7,388 nt of DNA from Aquirhabdus sp. (lineage in GTDB: Bacteria; Pseudomonadota; Gammaproteobacteria; Pseudomonadales; Moraxellaceae), in the NCBI GenBank assembly GCA_030151145.1, contig JASLEL010000197.1, positions 1 to 7,388 of the forward strand, read 5' to 3'. This document shows, one piece after another, positions 1 to 5,868 of this stretch. Position 1 is the stretch's first letter. Every line of letters starts with the position of its first letter. The notes below the pieces were generated by a model. It saw nothing but the letters and a program-made list of their open reading frames with translations, was not told the origin of the DNA and did not search any database. The position numbers and the translations under genes are program-made.

Positions 1-1004
1 GTACGTTTAATCGCGCAGCTTTCCCCGCCACTCGCTTACGTCGTATGCGCAGGCATGATCAGATCCGCGCCATGGTCACCGAGACGAGCCTGTCGCCGGC
101 TCACCTGATCGCCCCGGTCTTTGTGCTACCGGGCACCCATCAGCGTGAGCCAATCCACAGTATGCCCGGTGTGGATCGCCTGTCCATTGACCTTCTGCTC
201 AAGAAAGCCGAAACCCTGCTGACACTGGGTGTGAGCAAACTCGCACTCTTTCCCGTCACCCCGCAAGCCGACAAAAGCGCACAGGCCGAAGCCGCTTGGC
301 AGGACGACGGTCTGGTGCAAACCACCATCCGCACGCTAAAGAAAGAACTGCCCGACATGGTCCTCATCAGCGATGGCGCGCTCGACCCCTATACCCTAAG
401 TGGTCAGGACGGCCTCACCGATGAGTCCGGCTATGTGCTGAATGATGAGACCGTGGAAGTCTTGGTCAAACAAGCTTTGAGCCACGCCGCAGCCGGCGTC
501 GATATCGTCGCCCCCAGCGACATGATGGACGGTCGCATCGGTGCAATCCGGCAGGCGCTGGAGAGCCATGGTCATATCCATACCGCGATCATGGCTTACT
601 CGGCCAAGTTTGCCTCCAGCTACTATGGCCCGTTCCGCGATGCGGTCGGAAGTGCCGCCAACTTAAAAGGCGGCAACAAGAAAAGCTATCAGATGGACTA
701 TGGCAACCGCCTTGAAGCCCTGCATGAGATCGCGCTCGACCTGCAGGAAGGCGCGGATATGGTGATGGTCAAACCCGGTCAACCTTACCTCGACCTCGTC
801 CGTGAAGTGAAAGATCAGTTCGCCGTACCGACCTTCGTCTATCAGGTCAGCGGTGAATACGCCATGCATATGGCCGCAATCCAGAATGGCTGGCTCAGTG
901 AAGCCGTGATCCTTGAATCCCTGATTGGCTTCCGCCGCGCGGGTGCCGATGGCATCCTGACGTACTTTGCCGAAAGAGCCGCGCAGATGCTGAAGGATCA
1001 GTAA
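1..1004 (+). CDS. hemB: Porphobilinogen synthase (delta-aminolevulinic acid dehydratase), 5' end outside window
   Basis: HemB condenses two 5-aminolevulinate molecules into porphobilinogen, the second common step of heme and tetrapyrrole synthesis, in the cytoplasm. An ATG at 45 gives 319 residues, but the frame stays open to the left edge. The 14 codons before that ATG read TFNRAAFPATRLRR, which matches the conserved N-terminal arm of Pseudomonas-type HemB, so the true start lies a few codons outside the window. Numbering from the Met at 45, the two active-site lysines are visible: K188 in MAYSAKFASSYYGPFRDAVG and K243 (Schiff-base lysine) in MVMVKPGQPYLD. The metal segment DGALDPYTLSGQDG (110-123) has Asp where zinc enzymes have Cys, so this looks like the magnesium-responsive class. 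The ending QVSGEYAMHMAAIQNGW...ADGILTYFA is typical. The gene converges on dsbD across a shared terminator. Confidence 0.97.
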   Translation, partial: TFNRAAFPATRLRRMRRHDQIRAMVTETSLSPAHLIAPVFVLPGTHQREPIHSMPGVDRLSIDLLLKKAETLLTLGVSKLALFPVTPQADKSAQAEAAWQDDGLVQTTIRTLKKELPDMVLISDGALDPYTLSGQDGLTDESGYVLNDETVEVLVKQALSHAAAGVDIVAPSDMMDGRIGAIRQALESHGHIHTAIMAYSAKFASSYYGPFRDAVGSAANLKGGNKKSYQMDYGNRLEALHEIALDLQEGADMVMVKPGQPYLDLVREVKDQFAVPTFVYQVSGEYAMHMAAIQNGWLSEAVILESLIGFRRAGADGILTYFAERAAQMLKDQ

Positions 1005-1030
1005 ATCGGCACACGCCAGACGCATAAAAC

Positions 1031-1066
1031 ATAAAAAAAGCCCCATAGGTTTGGGGCTTTTTTTAT
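1031..1066. terminator. Bidirectional intrinsic terminator between hemB and dsbD
   Basis: A perfect 14-bp stem pairs 1031-1044 with 1053-1066 around an 8-nt loop (1045-1052). The core is GCCCC/GGGGC, flanked by seven A on the left and seven T on the right. Either strand therefore reads as a GC hairpin followed by a U-run, which suits the convergent hemB (+, stop at 1004) and dsbD (-, stop at 1079). Confidence 0.92.
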
Positions 1067-1078
1067 GGTATTGCGACA

Positions 1079-3487
1079 TCAGAGTTTGGCGAGGGCTTGG
1101 GTCAGGGTATCGGCATTGGTCTCCCCGACCAGACGACCGACCTCACGACCATCCTGATAGAAGATCAGCGCCGGTGGCCCAAAGACCTTGAGGCTCTTGA
1201 TCACCGCTTTGCTGTCGGCATTGCTGTCGGTGATATCCAGCCGCACACGCGTCCAACTCGACAGCCCCTTGATGTCCTGCCCGCTGAACAGCTCACGCTC
1301 CATGATGCGACAGCTCACACACCAGTCGGCTGTCAGATCGATCAAGAGATGCGGATACTGCTTGCGGGCTTGTGCCAGCTCGGCAACGCTGTGGATCGTG
1401 ACGGTCACCGGGGGATTGCACTGCGCCGCCTTGTCCTGTCTTAACCCTGCTAATGGATGCCATGGATCGGTCTGACCAGCCGCAAAACCGGCCAGTTGTA
1501 CCAGTCCCCAAGCTGCGAGAATGACGGCCAATACCCGGGTCACAAAGCGCCCGCCGCCCGCCCAATGCCAGAACCACACCGCCAGTGCCATCGACAGCGC
1601 CGCCCATAAGAGCAGCATGTACATATTGTCAAACACACGGTTGATCAACACCAGCGACACGCCGAGCAACAGCAGACCAAAGCCCTGACGCACCCAGTTC
1701 AGCCACTCACCCGACTTGGGCAGGAAACGACCCTCGGTCGCCCCCAAAATCATCAGCGGCACGCTAAGACCCAAGCCCAGACAGAACAGCGCGACCGCAC
1801 CCAGCCATGGACTGCCCACTGTCGAGACTGACAGCAGCACCCCAGCCAGCGGCGCGGATACACAGGGCGAGACCACCAGCGCGGATAAAAACCCGGTCAG
1901 CCAGCTGCCCGCCAGCCGCCCAGACTTAAGCCACGACACACGTGATTCCGACGCCTGCCAGCCATCAATCCGACTCTGAATGGCGTGCGGCAGACGTATG
2001 GTAAAGACATCAAAGCTCGCCAATGCCAAAAGTGCAAACAATACGGCAAAGGTCAAAAGTACCGATGGCCGCTGCAGCCAGCCCAACAGATTGATCTGCT
2101 GACCAAACACCGCCACCAAGGCACCGACCACCGCATAGCAGCTCGCAACGCCAACACCATAGGCCGCAGAGAGGGCAAAACCGTGTGCCAGCGAGCGCCG
2201 ATGTTGTCTTGCCACCAGATTTGCCACGATCGGCACCATGGGCAGCACACAAGGCGTAAACGCCAGCCCCAGACCGGCAAGGAACAAAAGCAGGAATGCC
2301 GTCAGCGGATGCTGGCCCAGGCCAAAGGGATCAGGATTGGTGGCAGGTGCCGTCTCAGGCAAGGCGACAGGCTCTGCTGCAGGCGGCATCATCGGCTCGG
2401 TCGTCGTCGTACCTGCCATCGCGTCGGCTGTCGAGGACACCTCAGGCACCGTCGGCTCAGGTGTCGGCTCGGTCGTCGCAGGCTGTGATGCTGCCGGATG
2501 CGGGCTCGCATGCAGATTGGCCCACGGTGCGATTGCATGCACGCCATAGGCGTAGCTGTCAGAGGTCGAGTTTGGTGTCGGCAGCGGGATCAGGATACTC
2601 TGCACCCCGGCTGATTTTTCCAGATTGGTGCGGATATCAGGACGACCATTCAGCATTGGGACAGACAAATTCAGATGGCCCGACGCCACAGTGATATCGT
2701 TTCCTGCCAGATGGCTACCCAGATTCGGCAGCGAGAGATTTGTGTTATTGCTGCTGGTCGCTTTCTCACTTTTTTCTGCATTGGTCAGCAATGCTGTACT
2801 CAAGCCTGCACTCAAGGCCGACTCGCTACTGCCTGTCGCCTGCGGCAGGGTGATGTCCCGATCCTGTGGTGGATAGCAAAGCCCTGCCTCAGCGCAGCCT
2901 TGCCAGCGCACCGTGACTTTGCCACTGCCACTATAGGGCACAGTCACCGTCACATCGTCATGGTAGACCGGAACTTTGCCAAACTCAGGATCGTCCTTGA
3001 TTTGGGAAGGATGGCTAAAGCTGGCATCACCCAGCAGCAGCGACGGCCCCTCCGGCAGATAGCCAAATTTGCGCTGATAGAGATAATAGCCCGGTGTCAC
3101 CTGAAAACTGAGGATCAGTTTGCCATCCCGCGGCTCGGCAACCAGATGAAACGCCTGATCGGCGGGCAGAAACTTGACCGGACTGCCACCCAGCACACCG
3201 CCGATTTTTGATCCGGCCTTGCTGTCAAAGACGCTTTTTTTGCCGAAGTCTGCTTTATCCGTATCCGTTGCTGCAGAAGATATGCCTGCAGATACTCCGC
3301 TATCCGTCAGCAAGCCCGGTGTACCTGCCGTCGCCAGAGGCCCCACCATGAGCAGCCCCAGTGCCAAAAGCCGCGTCGTCCACGCACTTGGCCGGTGCAG
3401 CAGACCAGCAACCATTGGATCACCCGGACGCATCTGTCCCGTAATCGACATCGGATAAGAAACGAACCGGTCTCGTCTTGCGCTCAT
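1079..3487 (-). CDS. dsbD: Thiol:disulfide interchange protein DsbD with enlarged interdomain linker
   Basis: DsbD carries electrons from cytoplasmic thioredoxin across the inner membrane to periplasmic partners such as DsbC and the cytochrome c maturation thioredoxin. The longest frame is 802 residues, against about 565 in E. coli. In order: a signal segment (hydrophobic 40-52, likely cleavage after ATA at 54); a periplasmic n-domain (about 103-215) with C198 and C204 in QGCAEAGLCYPP and the cap-loop Phe in DPEFGK; a Ser/Asn then Pro/Ala/Thr-rich linker (about 216-388); eight membrane segments (about 392-670) with C413 in TPCVLPM and C542 in SPCVSAPL; and a C-terminal thioredoxin domain with C723-V-S-C726 after DLTAD. 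All six redox cysteines are present. The start is uncertain: no clear ribosome site precedes 3487, and Met25 (3415) would give a normal 30-residue signal peptide, with Met19 (3433) another option. The extra Cys residues C450, C569 and C690 lie outside known motifs. Confidence 0.96.
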   Translation of the reverse strand: MSARRDRFVSYPMSITGQMRPGDPMVAGLLHRPSAWTTRLLALGLLMVGPLATAGTPGLLTDSGVSAGISSAATDTDKADFGKKSVFDSKAGSKIGGVLGGSPVKFLPADQAFHLVAEPRDGKLILSFQVTPGYYLYQRKFGYLPEGPSLLLGDASFSHPSQIKDDPEFGKVPVYHDDVTVTVPYSGSGKVTVRWQGCAEAGLCYPPQDRDITLPQATGSSESALSAGLSTALLTNAEKSEKATSSNNTNLSLPNLGSHLAGNDITVASGHLNLSVPMLNGRPDIRTNLEKSAGVQSILIPLPTPNSTSDSYAYGVHAIAPWANLHASPHPAASQPATTEPTPEPTVPEVSSTADAMAGTTTTEPMMPPAAEPVALPETAPATNPDPFGLGQHPLTAFLLLFLAGLGLAFTPCVLPMVPIVANLVARQHRRSLAHGFALSAAYGVGVASCYAVVGALVAVFGQQINLLGWLQRPSVLLTFAVLFALLALASFDVFTIRLPHAIQSRIDGWQASESRVSWLKSGRLAGSWLTGFLSALVVSPCVSAPLAGVLLSVSTVGSPWLGAVALFCLGLGLSVPLMILGATEGRFLPKSGEWLNWVRQGFGLLLLGVSLVLINRVFDNMYMLLLWAALSMALAVWFWHWAGGGRFVTRVLAVILAAWGLVQLAGFAAGQTDPWHPLAGLRQDKAAQCNPPVTVTIHSVAELAQARKQYPHLLIDLTADWCVSCRIMERELFSGQDIKGLSSWTRVRLDITDSNADSKAVIKSLKVFGPPALIFYQDGREVGRLVGETNADTLTQALAKL

Positions 3488-3575
3488 AAACCATTATCAC
3501 ATCATGAACACAGCAGGAATCTCTGCCAAACGGACAGACATCTCATCCCACCATGAAGCTGAAAAAACGATCTCA

Positions 3576-3589
3576 CCGTAGATCTACGG
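3576..3589. repeat. 14-bp perfect palindrome upstream of dsbD
   Basis: CCGTAGATCTACGG reads the same on both strands. It lies 89 bp before the annotated dsbD start codon. It could be an operator, or a small hairpin with a CCGTA/TACGG stem and GATC loop. On the minus strand a T6 run follows 8 nt later, too far for a good terminator. Chance occurrence cannot be excluded. Confidence 0.4.
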
Positions 3590-3785
3590 CGGATGCAAAG
3601 AAAAATCTGCTCAGGAATCCTGTCATCAGATGGTGTTCCCTCAAAAGCAAGCCTAGCACAGGAATGTGAACAGCAACATAAAGAAAGCGTAACCGACGCC
3701 AGACGTACGCCACGCAGCGCCGAGCGGCATGACGGAATCAACAGATCCTGCCCCTACCTCATGCAGTTTAATCCGTTCAGGGCAC

Positions 3786-3839
3786 AAAAAAATACTGGGA
3801 TTTATATCAGATTCTGCTTTAGATTCCCGCGATCCCCAG
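3786..3839 (-). terminator. Possible intrinsic terminator of yggS
   Basis: Read on the minus strand, CTGGGGAT (3839-3832) can pair with ATCCCAG (3801-3795) with one bulged G, and seven T (3792-3786) follow two bases later. It sits 20 bp past the yggS stop, which is the expected place. The roughly 30-nt loop is long for an intrinsic terminator, so this is only a moderate call. Confidence 0.42.
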
Positions 3840-3858
3840 ATGGCTGCACATCCCCGGA

Positions 3859-4542
3859 TCAGACTCGCGCACCAAACAGTGCGGTACCGATACGGACGAT
3901 GGTTGCACCCGCCGCTATCGCTGCCGCAAAGTCCCCCGACATGCCCATACTCAAGGTATCCCACTGCTGTGGATCAGCATGTGCTGGCCGTGCAGCCTCA
4001 AACAATGCTTGTGTCCGGATAAAGGCATCTTGCTGATTTGCCTCAGGGATCACCATCAGTCCGCGCAGCACCACATGCGGCAGACGACTGATCGCCGCGA
4101 CAAGCTGAGGCACCTCGTCAGGCAGACAACCGCCTTTGCTCGTCTCTTGGTCGATATTGACCTGCAGGCAGAGATTTAAGGGCGGCAGCCCGTCGCCCTC
4201 GCCACGCTGTGCTGACAGCCGCTCGGCGATCAGCAGCCGGTCTACGCCATGCACCCAGTCAAAGTGGCAGGCAATATCCCGCGTTTTATTGCGCTGGATC
4301 TGACCAATAAAATGCCACACTATCGGCAGATCAGTGAGTTCTGCCTGTTTCGACAGGGCCTCCTGCAGATAGTTTTCACCAAAGGCGACCTGACCTGCTG
4401 CATACAGGGCGCGGATCGCAGCGACGGACTGCTTCTTGGAGACGGCCAACAGTTGTACATCGTCCGCTACGCGTCCAGTAGCGTCACATATTTGGCAAAT
4501 TTCCCGTGTAACCTGTTGCCGATTGGCCGCAAAATCAGTCAT
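3859..4542 (-). CDS. yggS: YggS/PLPBP family pyridoxal 5'-phosphate homeostasis protein
   Basis: This cytoplasmic single-domain protein has an alanine-racemase-like TIM-barrel fold. It binds PLP without known catalysis and buffers vitamin B6 and linked amino-acid metabolism. The chosen start gives 227 residues, the usual size. K36 in LLAVSK is the expected PLP lysine. Other family marks are FGENYLQEALSK (54-65), WHFIGQIQRNK (76-86), LSMGMSGDF (197-205) and the phosphate-binding end VRIGTALFGAR (216-226). The frame stays open to a TTG at 4560 and a second ATG at 4545. I chose ATG 4542 because MTDFAANRQQV lines up with the E. coli start MNDIAHNLAQV and an AGAAG sequence (4555-4551) lies 8 nt upstream. 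It is divergent from pilT, as in Pseudomonas, but proC does not follow it. Confidence 0.95.
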   Translation of the reverse strand: MTDFAANRQQVTREICQICDATGRVADDVQLLAVSKKQSVAAIRALYAAGQVAFGENYLQEALSKQAELTDLPIVWHFIGQIQRNKTRDIACHFDWVHGVDRLLIAERLSAQRGEGDGLPPLNLCLQVNIDQETSKGGCLPDEVPQLVAAISRLPHVVLRGLMVIPEANQQDAFIRTQALFEAARPAHADPQQWDTLSMGMSGDFAAAIAAGATIVRIGTALFGARV

Positions 4543-4572
4543 CATCACTACTTCTGTCAAAATACGTTTCGG

Positions 4573-4602
4573 GTTATACGCTGGATCATTATTTTATGTC
4601 AG
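4573..4602 (-). promoter_or_regulatory. Candidate sigma-70 promoter for yggS
   Basis: On the minus strand CTGACA (4602-4597) and TATAAC (4578-4573) each match the sigma-70 consensus at five of six bases, with an 18-bp spacer. Transcription would begin near 4566 and leave a leader of about 24 nt before ATG 4542. The -35 box overlaps the left palindrome of the tandem repeat at 4595-4628, so a protein bound there could block it. This is by-eye consensus matching only. Confidence 0.4.
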
Positions 4603-4628
4603 ACATAGGCTCTATGTCAGGCATGGGC
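4595..4628. repeat. Two tandem near-palindromic 16-bp repeats in the yggS-pilT divergent region
   Basis: TATGTCAGACATAGGC (4595-4610) and TATGTCAGGCATGGGC (4613-4628) match at 14 of 16 bases with an 18-bp period. The first contains a perfect 6-1-6 inverted repeat, TATGTC-A-GACATA (4595-4607); the second copy of it is degenerate. The junction makes another perfect inverted repeat, GACATAG-GCT-CTATGTC (4602-4618). Such tandem dyads between divergent genes look like an operator, and the left one overlaps the candidate yggS -35 box. No known regulator consensus was recognised. Confidence 0.55.
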
Positions 4629-4673
4629 CGCAAAAATGCGGTCTGTATATCTTGCTGCACGAGCGTCATCAAC

Positions 4674-4678
4674 AAGGA
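4674..4678 (+). promoter_or_regulatory. Ribosome binding site of pilT
   Basis: AAGGA lies 8 nt before ATG 4687. It decides the start against the in-frame ATG at 4636, which has no such site and would add 17 residues absent from other PilT proteins. No convincing pilT promoter was found between 4561 and 4670. Confidence 0.8.
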
Positions 4679-4686
4679 CTGGACAC

Positions 4687-5724
4687 ATGGATATTACCGA
4701 ACTGCTCGCTTTCTCTGCCAAAAACGGCGCCTCCGACTTGCACCTGTCCGCAGGACTGCCCCCCATGATCCGTGTCGATGGTGAAGTCCGTCGTATCAAT
4801 CTGCCGCCGATGGAACATAAAGAAGTCCATCGTCTGGTGTATGACATCATGAACGACAAACAGCGCCGTGACTACGAAGAATTCCTTGAGACCGACTTTT
4901 CGTTTGAAGTGCCCGGCATCGCCCGTTTCCGTGTTAACGCCTTTAACCAGAACCGCGGTGCGGGTGCGGTATTCCGGACCATTCCCTCCAAAGTGCTGAC
5001 CATGGACGACCTCGGCATGGGTCAGGTATTTAAGGACATCTGTGAATATCCGCGTGGTTTGGTCCTCGTCACCGGCCCGACCGGTTCGGGTAAATCGACC
5101 ACACTGGCTGCGATGATCGACTATATCAACGAACGCCGCTTCGACCACATCCTCACCATCGAAGACCCGATCGAGTTTGTGCATCAGTCCAAAAAATGCC
5201 TCGTCAACCAGCGCGAAGTCCACCGCGACACCCACGGCTTTAACGAAGCCCTGCGCTCTGCGCTCCGTGAAGACCCGGACATCATCCTCGTCGGTGAAAT
5301 GCGTGACCTGGAGACCATCCGTCTGGCACTCACTGCCGCTGAGACCGGTCACTTGGTGTTTGGTACCCTGCACACCACCTCGGCCGCCAAGACCATCGAC
5401 CGTGTGATCGACGTCTTCCCGTCAGAAGAAAAAGACATGGTGCGCGCCATGCTGTCCGAATCGCTACAGGCCGTTATCTCGCAGACCTTGCTTAAGAAAA
5501 ACGCCGGTGGCCGTGTCGCGGCGCACGAGATCATGATCGGGATTCCAGCGATCCGCAACCTGATCCGTGAAAACAAGATCGCCCAGATGTACTCCGCGAT
5601 CCAGACCGGTGCAGGCTATGGCATGACCACGCTCGACCAAACGTTGAAAGGTCTCGTACTCAAAGGTCTGATCAGCCCTGCGGTCGCACGCTCTGCGGCC
5701 AAGATCCCCGAGTCCTTCCTCTGA
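4687..5724 (+). CDS. pilT: Type IV pilus retraction ATPase PilT
   Basis: PilT is the hexameric cytoplasmic motor that depolymerises type IV pili and drives twitching motility, pilus retraction and often DNA uptake. At 345 residues it has the usual length, and its start MDITELLAFSAKNGASDLHL is nearly identical to Pseudomonas PilT as recalled. Visible motifs: N-terminal PAS-like domain (about 1-110); Walker A GPTGSGKS (130-137); Asp box ILTIEDPIEF (155-164); Walker B DIILVGEMRD (198-207) with catalytic E204; His box TGHLVFGTLHT (220-230) with H222 and H229; and the PilT signature AIRNLIRE (288-295), needed for retraction in studied homologues. No key residue is missing. The gene is divergent from yggS and lies 144 bp before pilU, likely co-transcribed at least in part. 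Confidence 0.98.
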   Translation: MDITELLAFSAKNGASDLHLSAGLPPMIRVDGEVRRINLPPMEHKEVHRLVYDIMNDKQRRDYEEFLETDFSFEVPGIARFRVNAFNQNRGAGAVFRTIPSKVLTMDDLGMGQVFKDICEYPRGLVLVTGPTGSGKSTTLAAMIDYINERRFDHILTIEDPIEFVHQSKKCLVNQREVHRDTHGFNEALRSALREDPDIILVGEMRDLETIRLALTAAETGHLVFGTLHTTSAAKTIDRVIDVFPSEEKDMVRAMLSESLQAVISQTLLKKNAGGRVAAHEIMIGIPAIRNLIRENKIAQMYSAIQTGAGYGMTTLDQTLKGLVLKGLISPAVARSAAKIPESFL

Positions 5725-5731
5725 TCACCGT

Positions 5732-5760
5732 CCAGCCGGTTTATGCAGCAGACCGGCTGG
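5732..5760. repeat. 9-bp perfect inverted repeat just after pilT
   Basis: CCAGCCGGT (5732-5740) and ACCGGCTGG (5752-5760) form a perfect GC-rich stem with an 11-nt loop, 7 bp past the pilT stop. No T-run follows on the plus strand, so it is not a classical intrinsic terminator. It could be a 3' mRNA-stabilising or processing hairpin that sets the pilT:pilU ratio, or a partial attenuator. That role is inferred. Confidence 0.6.
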
Positions 5761-5778
5761 GCTCGCGGTAAAATAGTG

Positions 5779-5812
5779 GACACTGCCTTGGCTCATTCGG
5801 AATTGCAGTGTC
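5779..5812. repeat. 8-bp inverted repeat in the pilT-pilU gap
   Basis: GACACTGC (5779-5786) and GCAGTGTC (5805-5812) are exact inverted copies separated by 18 bp. ATTGCAG also occurs twice as a direct repeat, at 5802-5808 and 5813-5819, an 11-bp period. The arrangement fits either a two-half-site operator, with centres 26 bp apart, or an RNA hairpin with a large loop. A TAAAAT box at 5769-5774 lies just upstream but has no good -35. Confidence 0.45.
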
Positions 5813-5855
5813 ATTGCAGACAGGGATCGGTGTCTCACCACCCGTATATGGATTC

Positions 5856-5860
5856 AGGAG
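5856..5860 (+). promoter_or_regulatory. Ribosome binding site of pilU
   Basis: AGGAG lies 8 nt before ATG 5869 in an A/T-rich spacer. This is a strong site and fixes the pilU start independently of pilT translation. Confidence 0.85.
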
Positions 5861-5868
5861 TATAAAAC

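Larger units (their letters stand above)
3488..3858. other. 371-bp gap between yggS and dsbD, no gene recognised
   Basis: Both flanking genes run leftward, so this stretch should hold the yggS 3' end and the dsbD promoter. Short frames cross it on both strands (for example 3502-3741 minus and 3593-4036 plus), but their translations show no family motif and the plus frame runs into yggS antisense. Visible elements are a possible yggS terminator (3786-3839), a 14-bp palindrome (3576-3589) and a GATAAT box on the minus strand (3493-3498). That box has no good -35 partner. If used, it would place the dsbD transcript start very near 3487 and favour a later dsbD start codon. In Pseudomonas, proC lies beside yggS; no proC-like sequence was recognised here. 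Confidence 0.6.

Noticed and set aside
45..47. ATG as the hemB start codon
   Set aside because: The frame is open to the left edge, and the 14 codons before it encode the conserved HemB N-terminal arm (TRLRR). The start is outside the window.
1985..2488. 167-residue plus-strand frame opposite dsbD, rich in Arg, His and Gln
   Set aside because: It is antisense to the well-supported dsbD linker and membrane region. Its composition follows from the repetitive opposite strand, and there is no motif.
3502..3741. 79-residue minus-strand frame rich in Cys, Ser and Arg in the gap
   Set aside because: No recognisable motif and no clear ribosome site, so probably chance.
3593..4036. 147-residue plus-strand frame crossing the dsbD-yggS gap
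   Set aside because: No family resemblance; it runs antisense into yggS and its composition looks non-coding.
4543..4560. Longer yggS start at TTG 4560 or ATG 4545
   Set aside because: The homology pattern of the N-terminus and the spacing of AGAAG favour ATG 4542. The ATG at 4545 cannot be strictly excluded.
4628..4641. Small hairpin CCGCA-AAAA-TGCGG in the pilT leader
   Set aside because: The stem has only five base pairs and no U-run follows. It is too weak to call as a regulatory element on its own.
4640..4655. Possible sigma-54 (-24/-12) promoter before pilT
   Set aside because: The GG and GC dinucleotides are 12 nt apart rather than the required 10, and the flanking consensus is poor.
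4636..4686. In-frame 17-residue N-terminal extension of pilT from ATG 4636
   Set aside because: There is no ribosome site at 4636, whereas AAGGA precedes ATG 4687. PilT homologues begin MDITELL.
4669..5373. 234-residue minus-strand frame opposite pilT
   Set aside because: It mirrors the highly conserved pilT coding sequence and is typical of an antisense shadow. The same holds for 5854-6375 opposite pilU and 663-1079 opposite hemB.
5769..5868. Dedicated sigma-70 promoter for pilU
   Set aside because: The TAAAAT (5769-5774) and TATATG (5845-5850) boxes lack acceptable -35 partners at 16-18 bp.
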